Assembly: GCA_041874725.1 (NCBI GenBank)
Contig: CP097466.1
Span: 4,030,001 to 4,094,000, forward strand
Length of the DNA stretch: 64,000 nt
Origin: Duganella sp. BuS-21
GTDB lineage: Bacteria > Pseudomonadota > Gammaproteobacteria > Burkholderiales > Burkholderiaceae_D
Reading direction: 5' to 3'
The notes under the pieces: generated by a model
The model's database searches: none
Told to the model about the DNA's origin: nothing
The model's input: only the letters and a program-made list of their open reading frames with translations
Program-made: the position numbers and the translations under genes
In this document: in pieces, positions 1 through 8,050 of the stretch
How the letters are laid out: each line of letters begins with the position of its first letter
How positions within the stretch are numbered: the first letter of the stretch is position 1

Positions 1-101
1 GCGACTACCTGGTGACCCTGGCCGACTCGGCCGGCGCCAAGCCTGCGGCCAGCGTCAAGGTCAAGCTGGATGCCAAAACGGTGGACGTCAACGGCCGTTG
101 A
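1..101 (+). CDS. 3' end of an unidentified protein gene
   Basis: An open frame enters from the left edge, with its first whole codon at position 3, and ends at a TGA at 99-101. Only about 32 C-terminal residues are visible. They are rich in Lys, Val and Ala and end in DVNGR. The fragment is too short to assign a family. It lies tail to tail with the solute-binding protein gene that ends at 105, leaving no room for a terminator. Confidence 0.5.
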   Translation, partial: DYLVTLADSAGAKPAASVKVKLDAKTVDVNGR

Positions 102-104
102 TCG

Positions 105-956
105 TCACTCCGCGTCGGCCGCCGACAAGGCCGTGAGCAACGGCCCCTGGCCTTGTCGGAAGGTGCGCTTGATGATGGCCTCATCGAGATAGCGTGCGTA
201 GACGGTGCGGATGTACTGGTCCGCCACCATCGTTTTCAAGGCGGCGGCATAACGCTGGCGCGCCGCTTCGGGCAGCGTTTTCTTCGACAGATAGATCCCG
301 GTAAAGCGCGGCGCCGATTCCGACACGGCAAGCACCACGGCCCGGCCCTCCAGCTTGCTTTGCTTCAGATACTTGCCGTAGATCGGCGGCGTGGCCAGCG
401 TGCCTTCGGCACGTCCCATTTGCAGCTTGCCGAATACGGTCTCGTAATCGTTCACCACTTCCAATCGCCCGGCGGCGGCCAGCAGCGCCAGTTGGGCTTC
501 CACCGCCGCGCCATAGGTGATGCCGCGCGTGATATTGAGCCGTCCCTTGCTGTGCTCCACATAGTCGGCCAGACTGCGGTACCGACGCGCCGGCGCACCG
601 GCCAGCACCAGGTCGTACTGCAAGTAAGCGTAGGGCAGATGGCGGGCATAGGCATCGCGCTGCGGCGTGTTGGCCGAGCCCATCGTCATGTCGACATGGC
701 CGGCCTCCAGCTCGATGAACAGGCGCTGGCGCGGATACCAGTGGAACTCGAATTTGCAGCCGGTACGACGCGCCAGTTCATCGGCGAGGTCGACGGCAAT
801 GCCGCCGATGCGGCCCTGCGCGCGGTAGGACATATAGCCGAGATCGCTTAGGCCGACGCGCGTCACCGGCGGACACACCGCACCGGCTCTGGCCCTGGCC
901 ATGGGCAAGCTGCAGCACAACACGGCGATCAGGAACAACCGATTGCGTCTCATCAT
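105..956 (-). CDS. Periplasmic solute-binding protein, family 3 type
   Basis: The 283-residue product has a Sec signal peptide over about residues 1-24 (charged MMRRNR start, hydrophobic core, cleavage near ARA-GA). The rest has the two-lobe pattern of SBP_bac_3 proteins, which bind amino acids or similar small solutes in the periplasm. No permease or ATPase gene lies beside it, so it is an orphan that could feed a distant transporter or act as a sensor partner. The start is the first of two consecutive ATG codons, with an AAAGAG element upstream. The substrate cannot be told from sequence. A second orphan of the same superfamily lies at 41995-42795. Confidence 0.8.
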   Translation of the reverse strand: MMRRNRLFLIAVLCCSLPMARARAGAVCPPVTRVGLSDLGYMSYRAQGRIGGIAVDLADELARRTGCKFEFHWYPRQRLFIELEAGHVDMTMGSANTPQRDAYARHLPYAYLQYDLVLAGAPARRYRSLADYVEHSKGRLNITRGITYGAAVEAQLALLAAAGRLEVVNDYETVFGKLQMGRAEGTLATPPIYGKYLKQSKLEGRAVVLAVSESAPRFTGIYLSKKTLPEAARQRYAAALKTMVADQYIRTVYARYLDEAIIKRTFRQGQGPLLTALSAADAE

Positions 957-1128
957 GAACTCTTTACGGGTGGTAATGATGAGTGTATCTTAGGTTGTCT
1001 CGGCAAGGCACGGAAGCCCTATCGCTGCAAACCCGCTTTGCAACAATGCAGATGGATGCCGCAGTTCGTGTATCATTTGATATGAAATGCGCCAGTCAGG
1101 CAGGGCAGCATTTGCCCGATCAGCCGTC

Positions 1129-1136
1129 AAGGAGGG
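1129..1136 (+). promoter_or_regulatory. Strong Shine-Dalgarno AAGGAGGG ahead of an ATT-ATT pair
   Basis: AAGGAGGG is close to the ideal anti-16S complement. In the frame of the diguanylate cyclase gene it is followed by ATT codons at 1140 and 1143. The second is about 7 bases from the GGAGG core, the optimal distance. No ATG or GTG lies in this frame between the upstream stop at 1083 and the signal peptide. The first conventional start is a TTG at 1164, which has no ribosome binding site of its own. Confidence 0.6.
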
Positions 1137-1163
1137 AGTATTATTTTTAGCCGACGCTCTATA

Positions 1164-2882
1164 TTGCGCTACGCAGCATTCGCCGCTTTTCTATTGTCAG
1201 GTTTCTGGCAAGCGGGACGTGCTGCGGATTTGCCAGTAGTCCCCCTCAGCGTCGCACCCGCCGGTATTGCGCTGGCTGGACGAATCGGGTTCTTTGATGA
1301 TGCGCAGGGCACGCTGGACATTAGCAGCATTCGATCCAGCGTCGTCGACAAACAGTTTTCCATCCCACCTCATGCGATCCAGGCCGGCGTGGACCGTCAC
1401 GCCAGATGGTTCAAAATCAGGCTGCATCAAAATGAACAATCGGGGACATGGCTGCTCGACAGCAAAATAACAGCAGCCACTTCGTTTGATGTGTACGGAC
1501 CATATGACGCCAGTGGACAACTACTGGCACCGCCACTGACGGCGGGAATAGCGGCGGCCGCGGCCGGCAGGTACCAGCTGAATTCAGACCGCTTTAATTT
1601 CCGATTTAACTTGGAGCAAGCAGGGGATTACACGATCTATGTCCGGGTCACTTCAGAATTTCCTGAATACCATAACTTTACTGTATGGGAGCCTACGCAA
1701 TTTGGCTATGCAGAGCAGCGGTTGTCGATGTTCAACGGCGTTTGCTATGGCTTATTCATCGGGATGATCTTCTATAATTTAATGCTGTTATGGGTCTTCA
1801 AGGAGTCGCTGTATTTCTACAACGGTATGTCCTGCTGGTTTGCGTTGCTTGCGCTGAGCGGCATTAATGGTCATCTGGGACGCTATGTGCTGACCAACCA
1901 CGCCGGCGTCATCCCGGTATTACTACCCACTGTTATCGTACTATGGCTGGCCTTTGCCGGCATGTTCGGGCGCGGCTTTCTGGGATTGCCAAAAATCGCC
2001 CCAAAGCTCAGCATGTGTGTGCTGGCCATACTCCCTCTATCTGGTGTGGCGGTAGCACTGGCGGCATTGGGGCAGCTTCCGGCATCGCTCGCCATGATCC
2101 AGTTGTTAACCCTGATCGGTCCGGTGTTGATGGTTGCCGGCGCCATCATCGCGTTGCGGCATGGTTTTAAGTCGGCGTATTGGTATTTATTCGGCGTAGC
2201 ATCGCTGTTCTCGGCCACCATTTTCTCTACCCTCAATAACAACGGGATATTAAATTTCCCGATTCAATATGATGCGCTGCAAGTCGCCGCGCTGTTTGAA
2301 TTTTCGGTATTCGTCATCGCCATGGGCAGCAGGATTCGTGGTATACGCCAGCAGAATGGTGAATTAAGCCAGCGCGCGGTGCGACTTGCCAAAACCGCCC
2401 GCACCGATCCGCTAACGGGAGTATACAATCGTGCGGGTTGGGCCCACCACGCCGCGCAGGTGCTTGAACGCAGCGACGGCGTAGCGTTGTTGCTGATTGA
2501 CTTGGATAAATTTAAGCCGGTAAATGACCAGTACGGCCATGCGGCGGGCGATCAGGTTTTAAAGAAAGTTGCGGAGCGCTTGCGCACGGAGATCGACACC
2601 CATGGGATCGTCGCGCGGCTCGGCGGTGACGAATTCGTGATCTTGGTGGAGCAACCCGGCGATAGTCAGGCTTTAGCAGCCCAGGCAAGCAAGCTCATCG
2701 AACTAATCTCCCAGCCCGTCCCTTACGACGGACACGCCCTACGCATATCGGCCAGTATCGGCATCGCCCGCGCGCCGCAAGACGGAACGGATTTGGGCAT
2801 GTTAATGCAGGCAGCGGACCGCGCGATGTACGCCATCAAGGAGAACGGCCGTGCAGGCCACGGCTTCGCTTCTGCGGCGTAG
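1164..2882 (+). CDS. Membrane diguanylate cyclase with 7TM-DISM sensor
   Basis: This 572-residue protein (counted from the TTG) should make cyclic-di-GMP from two GTP in response to a periplasmic signal. It has a signal peptide, a periplasmic beta-rich 7TMR-DISM extracellular domain at about 30-180, seven membrane helices at about 190-395, and a C-terminal GGDEF domain with an intact GGDEF motif at residues 487-491. The RxxD inhibitory site expected just upstream is replaced by DTHG, so product inhibition is probably absent. The TTG at 1164 is the first conventional start. However, the strong ribosome binding site at 1129-1136 argues for ATT at 1143, which would add seven residues (MFSRRSI) ahead of the signal core. 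The physiological signal is unknown. Confidence 0.88.
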   Translation: MRYAAFAAFLLSGFWQAGRAADLPVVPLSVAPAGIALAGRIGFFDDAQGTLDISSIRSSVVDKQFSIPPHAIQAGVDRHARWFKIRLHQNEQSGTWLLDSKITAATSFDVYGPYDASGQLLAPPLTAGIAAAAAGRYQLNSDRFNFRFNLEQAGDYTIYVRVTSEFPEYHNFTVWEPTQFGYAEQRLSMFNGVCYGLFIGMIFYNLMLLWVFKESLYFYNGMSCWFALLALSGINGHLGRYVLTNHAGVIPVLLPTVIVLWLAFAGMFGRGFLGLPKIAPKLSMCVLAILPLSGVAVALAALGQLPASLAMIQLLTLIGPVLMVAGAIIALRHGFKSAYWYLFGVASLFSATIFSTLNNNGILNFPIQYDALQVAALFEFSVFVIAMGSRIRGIRQQNGELSQRAVRLAKTARTDPLTGVYNRAGWAHHAAQVLERSDGVALLLIDLDKFKPVNDQYGHAAGDQVLKKVAERLRTEIDTHGIVARLGGDEFVILVEQPGDSQALAAQASKLIELISQPVPYDGHALRISASIGIARAPQDGTDLGMLMQAADRAMYAIKENGRAGHGFASAA

Positions 2883-2943
2883 TGCGCGCCGCAAAAGCGA
2901 TGGCGCTACCGATCGCCCCATCTCCCGCAACCGAGGAAACGCC

Positions 2944-3342
2944 ATGAACCAACAGATCATCCTCAACCTGCCGGTCAAGCAACTGGCCAAATCCAAAGCC
3001 TTCTTTTCCGCACTGGGTTTCACCTTCGATGCCCGCTTCAGCGGCGAGAACGCGGCGTTCATGAATATCGTCGACGGTACGATTCAAGCCATGCTGACGA
3101 CCGAGCCCTTCTTCCAGTCCTTGATCGACAAGCCGCTGGCGAATGCGAAGGAAGCCAATGAAATGGTGATCTGCCTGAGCTGCGAAAGCCGGGAAGAAGT
3201 GGACAGCCTGATCGCCAAAGCCGTCGCCGCCGGCGGCCGCACGCCGCATCCGCCCGAGGACAACGGCACGATGTACGACCAAGGCTTCGAAGACATCGAC
3301 GGCCACCTGTGGAACCTGGTCTGGACCGCGCCGGAAGCCTGA
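2944..3342 (+). CDS. VOC (glyoxalase/bleomycin resistance) family protein
   Basis: The 132-residue product begins MNQQIILNLPV and ends with the DIDGHLWNLVW segment typical of vicinal-oxygen-chelate proteins. It shows the paired beta-alpha-beta-beta-beta pattern of this fold. Such proteins are usually dimeric metalloenzymes or binding proteins, and this subgroup (extradiol dioxygenase or lactoylglutathione lyase-like) is rarely characterised. The ATG at 2944 follows a GAGGAAA element by a few bases. An in-frame upstream extension back to 2851 overlaps the cyclase gene and reads as low-complexity Arg/Ser, so I rejected it. The gene follows the cyclase by 61 bases and could be cotranscribed, without an obvious functional link. 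Confidence 0.8.
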   Translation: MNQQIILNLPVKQLAKSKAFFSALGFTFDARFSGENAAFMNIVDGTIQAMLTTEPFFQSLIDKPLANAKEANEMVICLSCESREEVDSLIAKAVAAGGRTPHPPEDNGTMYDQGFEDIDGHLWNLVWTAPEA

Positions 3343-3349
3343 CCGCCTG

Positions 3350-3640
3350 TCAAGCAGCTGCGGCGGTCTTGCGGCGGCGGCGGGCGTTTTTGGGGTCGGC
3401 GATCAGGGGGCGGTAGAGTTCGATGCGGTCGTGCGCGCGCAGGATGGTGTCCAGCGGTTTTTTCTTGGCGTAGATGCCGGTTTCAAGTTTACTCAGATCG
3501 AGGCCCGGCACTTCCTGCAGCACACCGCTGAGGACGATGGCCTGCTCCAGCGTGATGCCCAGCGGCACCTGCAAGGCGCGCAGGAATTGCGCGCCTTCGC
3601 TGGCGTAACATACTTCTATCGCGATGGTCTCAGCCGCCAT
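3350..3640 (-). CDS. rnfH: RnfH/RatB family ubiquitin-like protein
   Basis: The 96-residue protein has the beta-grasp pattern of the RnfH (YfjF/RatB, UPF0125) family, with IAIEVCYA at the start, GITLEQAI in the helix and the DRIELYRPL segment at the end, followed by a basic tail (NARRRRK). Its biochemical role is unsettled. The gene accompanies ratA and smpB in many proteobacteria, as it does here. The ATG at 3638-3640 starts the conserved fold and lies inside the end of ratA, an 11-base overlap that suggests translational coupling. A longer reading frame upstream is out of frame with ratA and does not look like protein. Confidence 0.85.
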   Translation of the reverse strand: MAAETIAIEVCYASEGAQFLRALQVPLGITLEQAIVLSGVLQEVPGLDLSKLETGIYAKKKPLDTILRAHDRIELYRPLIADPKNARRRRKTAAAA

Positions 3641-4064
3641 ACACCGTTTCCGCCCGTTTGCAGAAGGAATCCACCATGCTGTTGGCGATGATGCCGAATA
3701 CCGGTCCCACCAGCTTGTCCAGCAGCGCGCTGGAGAACTCGTAGTGCAGATCCAGGTCGATCTTGCAGGCATCTTCGCGCAGCGCCTTGAAGGTCCAGGT
3801 GCCGTCCAGGCACTTGAAAGGACCGTCCACCAGCTTCATCTTGATCGCCGACGACGGCAGGTTCTGATTGGCGGTGGTGAAGCTCTGCTTGACGCCGTGG
3901 TAGTTGATGCCGACGCTGGCCACCACCGTATCGCCGTTGCGCTCTTTGATCTCGACACCGCCGCACCATGGCAGGAATTTAGGGTAATTCTCGATGGCCG
4001 CCACCAGGTCGAACATCTGTTGGGCGCTGTAACCGAGTAAAACTGATTTGTGCACTACTGCCAT
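3630..4064 (-). CDS. ratA: RatA/COQ10-like START-domain protein
   Basis: The 144-residue protein belongs to the polyketide cyclase/START-like family that includes E. coli RatA (YfjG) and mitochondrial COQ10. The typical YPKFLPWCGGVEI segment is present, followed by a helix-grip beta sheet and a C-terminal amphipathic helix. Reported roles in the family are blocking 70S ribosome assembly (RatA) and binding ubiquinone (COQ10). Sequence alone does not decide between them. It is transcribed divergently from smpB, 75 bases away, and overlaps rnfH. This is the classical ratA-rnfH / smpB arrangement. Confidence 0.88.
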   Translation of the reverse strand: MAVVHKSVLLGYSAQQMFDLVAAIENYPKFLPWCGGVEIKERNGDTVVASVGINYHGVKQSFTTANQNLPSSAIKMKLVDGPFKCLDGTWTFKALREDACKIDLDLHYEFSSALLDKLVGPVFGIIANSMVDSFCKRAETVYGG

Positions 4065-4139
4065 TTGCTAACCATTTGCTATGATGTTGAATTATTCGCG
4101 TCTGACGACGCGCAGCAGTAGTTTAACCGATACCCACTC

Positions 4140-4589
4140 ATGACCATAGCCGATAACAAAAAAGCCTTTTTTGACTACTTTATCGAAGACCGCTTCGAAG
4201 CCGGGATCGTGCTAGAAGGCTGGGAAGTCAAGGCCATCCGCGACAACAAGGTGCAGATCAAGGAAGCCTACGTCACCATCAAGGGCGACGAGCTGTACCT
4301 GTTCGGCGCCCACATCAGCGCCCTGCCGACCGCCTCCACCCACATCAGCCCGGAAGCCGTGCGCACCCGCAAGCTGCTGCTGCACCGCGAACAGATCGAC
4401 AAGCTGATCGGCAAAGTGGTGCGCGCCGGCTACACCCTGGTGCCGCTCAACCTGCACTTCAAGGGCGGCCGCGTGAAATGTGAAATCGGCCTGGCCAAGG
4501 GCAAGAAAATGCACGATAAACGTGCCACAGAGAAAGATCGTGACGGCAAGCGCGAAGTCGCGGCAGCGATGAAGACCCACAGCCGTTAA
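4140..4589 (+). CDS. smpB: SsrA-binding protein SmpB
   Basis: SmpB is the partner of tmRNA in trans-translation: it delivers tmRNA to stalled ribosomes so that stuck nascent chains are tagged and the ribosome is freed. The 149-residue product has the conserved core with GWEVK and [13 protein letters not shown] near residues 27-45. Its basic C-terminal tail contains [15 protein letters not shown], the part that enters the mRNA channel. Length is normal for the family. The ATG at 4140 starts the conserved N terminus. The gene is followed by an intrinsic terminator, and the tmRNA gene itself is not in this window. Confidence 0.97.
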   Translation: MTIADNKKAFFDYFIEDRFEAGIVLEGWEVKAIRDNKVQIKEAYVTIKGDELYLFGAHISALPTASTHISPEAVRTRKLLLHREQIDKLIGKVVRAGYTLVPLNLHFKGGRVKCEIGLAKGKKMHDKRATEKDRDGKREVAAAMKTHSR

Positions 4590-4610
4590 AACTGTTGCGC
4601 ACTCTGTACA

Positions 4611-4636
4611 AAACCCGGTCCCGTACCGGGTTTTTT
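4611..4636 (+). terminator. Intrinsic terminator after smpB
   Basis: AAACCCGGT and ACCGGGTTT form a 9-bp stem around a CCCGT loop, directly followed by a T run. It lies 22 bases after the smpB stop and ends that transcript. Confidence 0.9.
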
Positions 4637-4755
4637 ATCGCCCGGAGAATTTCTAAGTAGAAACATCCATGCTAAACTGGGCGAAGAATGATTTCACATT
4701 CGCCGCCGCTGCATGGCTGCGATCCGGAACCTGTACTTTTGACGACGAGGCAATA

Positions 4756-5448
4756 ATGGCGCTGAAAACTGCAATGGCTATCGCAGCCGGAATACTGCTG
4801 GCAGGCTGCGCATCGCGCTATACGCCCACCCCGCTGGCGGCCAACTTCCCCACCACCAAACAGGCCAAGCTGCAAGCCGCCTACCATTGGGGCGTCATTT
4901 CCGACAGCATCGAAAAACAGGTCTCGGCCGAGCTCAAGAAGAACCCACCGCGTCCGGTCTACCTGAACGAACCGAAGCAACCAACGCCGTTCCAGCGCGC
5001 ACTGGCGACCCAGCTCACCACCTCGCTGGTAAACGACGGCCATGTGGTGTCGCGCAGCCCGGCCGGCGCCCTCAAGGTCGAACTCGACGTGCAGGCGGTC
5101 AGCTTCACCGCCAACCGGCCGCAATACCGCTACCATGGCGAGCGCTCGATCCTCGGCGCTGGCGTCTGGCTGCTAAGCGAAATCGAAGCGCCGGTACTGG
5201 CCAACCTGACCGCCGGCATCGGCGCGCTGGACGCGCACGATTGGTTCAACGCCCAGTTCGCGCCGGGCGAAACGCCGAAAACCGAAATCATCGTCACCGT
5301 CTCGGTCTCCGACCAATACCGCTATCTGGCGCGCAGCACCTCCGCCTACTATGTGGCCGACAGCGACCGTGTACTGTACGGCATCGTCGATCCCACACCC
5401 GAAGAACCTAAACTGACGCGCACCTTCCAGGTGCGTGGAGACATGTAA
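4756..5448 (+). CDS. Predicted outer-membrane-directed lipoprotein
   Basis: The 230-residue product starts with a lipoprotein signal whose lipobox is LLAGC, so the mature protein would be acylated at that Cys. The rest is soluble, with alternating beta strands and helices, and I do not recognise a named domain. The ATG at 4756 follows a GACGAGG element. An earlier in-frame ATG at 4669 would put the lipobox too far from the N terminus. The stop codon overlaps the start of the next gene (TAATG), so the two lipoproteins are probably made together. By context it may be an accessory of the FlgO-like partner. Confidence 0.72.
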   Translation: MALKTAMAIAAGILLAGCASRYTPTPLAANFPTTKQAKLQAAYHWGVISDSIEKQVSAELKKNPPRPVYLNEPKQPTPFQRALATQLTTSLVNDGHVVSRSPAGALKVELDVQAVSFTANRPQYRYHGERSILGAGVWLLSEIEAPVLANLTAGIGALDAHDWFNAQFAPGETPKTEIIVTVSVSDQYRYLARSTSAYYVADSDRVLYGIVDPTPEEPKLTRTFQVRGDM

Positions 5449-5999
5449 TGCTGAAGACCGTAACGCGCACCGCGCTGCTGGCCCTGCCGCTGCTGGTGGC
5501 CGGCTGTTCCTCGACGCCGAAGAACGAGGAAGGCAATTATTCCACCATCTCCTCCAACCAGTTCATCAACGCCAACTACAAGGCCGCCGACACGCTGCTG
5601 CAGCAACTGAGCGGCAAGCTGGTGGCCGACAAGCCGCTGATCGTGGCCACCGTGGTCAACATCGACGCGCTGGAGCAGACCACCACGCTTGGCCGTCTGG
5701 TATCGGAGCAGCTGTCCACGCGCATGTCCCAAGGCGGCCTGAGCATGCTGGAGATGAAGCTGCGCAACAGCGTCTACCTCAAGCGCAACCAGGGCGAGCT
5801 GATGCTCACGCGCGAAATCGGCGAAGTGGCCAACAGCCACAATGCGCAGGCCATCGTGGTCGGCTCGTACGCGGAAACCAGCGACATGGTGTTCATCAAC
5901 GTCAAGGTGATCCAGCCCAACACCAACTTCGTGCTGGCCGGCCATGACTATGTGCTGGCCAAGGAAGCCATCGTCCGCTCCATGCTGCAGCGGAATTAA
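5448..5999 (+). CDS. FlgO-family outer membrane lipoprotein
   Basis: The 183-residue product has a lipoprotein signal with lipobox VAGC. The mature part matches the FlgO domain pattern: a disordered linker, then a helix starting SSNQFINANYKAADTLL, then a conserved core with VNIDALEQTTTLGRLVSEQL and later QAIVVGSYAE. In Vibrio, FlgO is an outer-membrane lipoprotein required for normal flagellar function, but many homologues sit away from flagellar genes, as here. The ATG shares one base with the upstream stop, so it is translationally coupled. Its 3' end overlaps the convergent sirtuin gene by 4 bases. Confidence 0.78.
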   Translation: MLKTVTRTALLALPLLVAGCSSTPKNEEGNYSTISSNQFINANYKAADTLLQQLSGKLVADKPLIVATVVNIDALEQTTTLGRLVSEQLSTRMSQGGLSMLEMKLRNSVYLKRNQGELMLTREIGEVANSHNAQAIVVGSYAETSDMVFINVKVIQPNTNFVLAGHDYVLAKEAIVRSMLQRN

Positions 6000-6826
6000 A
6001 GCAGCAAGGGCAGCACGTCGACTGCGGCTGCCTCCACTTTCAGGCCGATCAGGTCGTCCGCCCGGGTCTTGCCCAGGTTGATGGCCGCGATCGGCTTGTT
6101 TGTTTGCGCGGCCAGCTTGGCGAAACGATAGCCGGAAAACACCATCAGCGAGGAGCCGACCACCAAGACGGCGTCGGCCTCGTCCGCCAGCGCCAGCGCA
6201 TCGGCCGTGCGTTGCGGCGGAATATTATCCCCAAAGAAAATCACATCGGGCTGCAACACGCCGCCGCAGGCGCCGCAGTGCGGCAGGCGGAAATCCTGGA
6301 ACTCGTCGAGTTCCAGTTCGGCGTCGCCGTCGGGACGCGCCTCGGGCACGACCTCGCCGGCCGGACCGGTGGGCGCGAAGGCAGGATTGGCGTCCAGCAG
6401 CCATTGCTGGATCGCGGTACGCGGATGCACCTTGCGGCAATCCAGGCACAGCACGCCGTGAATATTCCCATGCAGCTCGATCAGCCTGCGGCTGCCCGCG
6501 CGCTGGTGCAGGCCGTCGACATTCTGCGTGATGACGGCATGGATGCGGCCGCCCGCCTCCAGCTCGGCCAGCGCGCGGTGCCCGGCGTTGGGCGCGGCGC
6601 CGGCCAGGGTCGGATAGCCGGCCATGCTGCGCGCCCAGTAGCGCCGACGCACCGCCTCGGACTGGCGAAAATCCGGGCCCTGGATGGGATTGCGGCCGCG
6701 CCGCACGCCGTCCTTGTCGCGGTAATCGGGGATGCCGGAAGCAGTGCTGAGGCCGGCGCCGGTCAGCACCAACACCCGTTTGTTGCGCTGCAGAAAAATT
6801 TTTAGCTGTTCGATGTCTTGGTTCAT
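5996..6826 (-). CDS. NAD-dependent protein deacylase, Sir2 family
   Basis: The 276-residue enzyme removes acyl groups from protein lysines, consuming NAD. Visible motifs are GAGLSTASGIPDYR for NAD binding, TQNVDGLHQRAG, the catalytic His in ELHGNIHGV, a zinc site built from CLDC and CGAC pairs, and GSSLMVFSGYRF near the end. The long zinc-module segment resembles the SIRT4-like (class II) bacterial group. I chose the ATG at 6826. A TTG at 6859 would add 11 residues, but neither has a clear ribosome binding site. The gene is single, and convergent with the FlgO-like gene. Confidence 0.93.
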   Translation of the reverse strand: MNQDIEQLKIFLQRNKRVLVLTGAGLSTASGIPDYRDKDGVRRGRNPIQGPDFRQSEAVRRRYWARSMAGYPTLAGAAPNAGHRALAELEAGGRIHAVITQNVDGLHQRAGSRRLIELHGNIHGVLCLDCRKVHPRTAIQQWLLDANPAFAPTGPAGEVVPEARPDGDAELELDEFQDFRLPHCGACGGVLQPDVIFFGDNIPPQRTADALALADEADAVLVVGSSLMVFSGYRFAKLAAQTNKPIAAINLGKTRADDLIGLKVEAAAVDVLPLLL

Positions 6827-6952
6827 GGCCAAATGGTACAACACATCAGAAAGTGACAAATATCACTAGCCGAGTTTGGTATTTCCAAGATAAAATTTGC
6901 ATGTCTTTTGAGAAATTCAAGTTGCTAAATAACAACACATAAGGGATACGCC

Positions 6953-7555
6953 ATGAAAGCCAAGAATATTCTGAAATGCGCCGCACTGGCGGCCCTGATG
7001 GCAGCCGGTGCTGCGCAAGCGGCGCCGGTTGAACTGGTCGTCAACGGCAGCTTTGAAACCGAGCACGTCGACAACAACTCCTGGTACAACACGCCATCGC
7101 TGAGCGGCTGGTCCAACACCAGTGGCGGCATTGAGATCCGCAACATGGTCGAAGGCTCGGCAGCTGACGGCCACAACTTCGTCGAACTCGACACCACCGG
7201 CAATAGCGACATCTACCAACTGCTGAGCACGACGGCCGGCCAGTACTACACCCTGACCTTCAAGTATGCCGACCGCATCAACGTACCGGTCAGCTCGCAA
7301 GGCTTGAGCGTCTCCCTGAACGACAGCGTCGTCAGTGGTGTCGGCACGTCGGGCGGCGGCTGGGCCAATGGCAGCTACACCTTCCTGGCCACGGGCGCAA
7401 CGAGACTGACGTTCACCGCGACCGGCACCAGCGACAGCCTGGGCACGTCGCTGGACAGCATCTCGGTGACGGCCGTACCGGAACCAACAACCTACGCCAT
7501 GCTACTGGCCGGCCTGGGCCTGGTAGGCTTCGCCGCCCGCCGCCGCAAGCAATAA
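6953..7555 (+). CDS. PEP-CTERM sorting domain protein, secreted
   Basis: The 200-residue product has a Sec signal peptide (about residues 1-23, ending AAQAA). Its beta-sandwich ectodomain opens with LVVNGSFE, a pattern shared with DUF642-like and carbohydrate-binding-like domains. It ends with a PEP-CTERM tail: VPEPTTYAML, a hydrophobic stretch, then RRRKQ. Such proteins are cleaved and sorted by exosortase, usually in bacteria that make exopolysaccharide. The exosortase gene is not in the window. The ATG follows an AAGGGAT element. The gene has its own upstream region and is followed by a perfect palindrome that may end transcription. Confidence 0.88.
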   Translation: MKAKNILKCAALAALMAAGAAQAAPVELVVNGSFETEHVDNNSWYNTPSLSGWSNTSGGIEIRNMVEGSAADGHNFVELDTTGNSDIYQLLSTTAGQYYTLTFKYADRINVPVSSQGLSVSLNDSVVSGVGTSGGGWANGSYTFLATGATRLTFTATGTSDSLGTSLDSISVTAVPEPTTYAMLLAGLGLVGFAARRRKQ

Positions 7556-7569
7556 AAATTCGGGGTCAA

Positions 7570-7641
7570 AATTCGGGGTCAGTTCCGACATTCGGACATT
7601 TCGCGCGCGAAATGTCCGAATGTCGGAACTGACCCCGAATT
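7570..7641. repeat. Perfect 72-bp palindrome
   Basis: Two 36-base arms are exact reverse complements with no loop, centred on CGCGCG between 7605 and 7606. The arm begins AATTCGGGGTCAGTTCCGAC. A partial direct copy of the arm tip (AATTCGGGGTCA) lies just before it at 7557-7568. It sits between the convergent PEP-CTERM and DUF4259 genes and reaches the first base of the latter's stop codon. It may act as a bidirectional terminator or be a mobile REP-like unit. It shares the GGGGTC/GACCCC tips with hairpins at 13045 and 51847. Confidence 0.92.
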
Positions 7642-8048
7642 CAAAGGCGGGTACGCAGGTCTTCTACGGATGCGCGCCAGTCGGCGTAGTGCTCGCTTTC
7701 TTCCCACAGTTGCCGTAGTTCGCTGTCGGGCGCGAGGATGCGCTCGATAGCGCGTAGCGCTTTCTCGGCCAGGTCCGCACGCGGCTTGGCCTTGGCTTTG
7801 CGCGCTTCCACCCATTCGTCGATCGCCGCGCTGTCTTCCGTTTTCGGACCGCCCTTGCCCTGCAGCCGCGCCAGCACTTCGATCGCCGCCAGCGCTTCGG
7901 CCGCGAACGGCGCTTCCAGTTCCGCGCCGCTGTCCAGCACCGTGTTGAGCGTATCCGCCACCGCGTCCAGATTGCTGGTTTCGTGCAAATCTTCCGCCCA
8001 GTCCTGCGCGTAGTCGTTGCCGAAGGCGTCCACCGACCAGGTTCCCAT
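7641..8048 (-). CDS. DUF4259 domain protein
   Basis: The 135-residue soluble protein starts MGTWSVDAFGNDYAQDW, the signature opening of DUF4259 proteins, and continues as a mostly helical, acidic chain. The function of the family is not known to me. It begins 2 bases after the stop of the band-7 gene on the same strand, so it is probably the third gene of the nfeD / SPFH transcript. Its stop codon touches the large palindrome. No signal peptide or membrane segment is visible. Confidence 0.8.
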   Translation of the reverse strand: MGTWSVDAFGNDYAQDWAEDLHETSNLDAVADTLNTVLDSGAELEAPFAAEALAAIEVLARLQGKGGPKTEDSAAIDEWVEARKAKAKPRADLAEKALRAIERILAPDSELRQLWEESEHYADWRASVEDLRTRL

Positions 8049-8050
8049 AA

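Noticed and set aside
957..1128. Possible divergent promoters between the solute-binding protein and cyclase genes
   Set aside because: I could not find a -35/-10 pair with acceptable spacing that I would defend on either strand.
2851..2943. Longer N terminus for the VOC protein
   Set aside because: The extension overlaps the cyclase gene, is Arg/Ser-rich and unlike the family. The ATG at 2944 has a good ribosome binding site.
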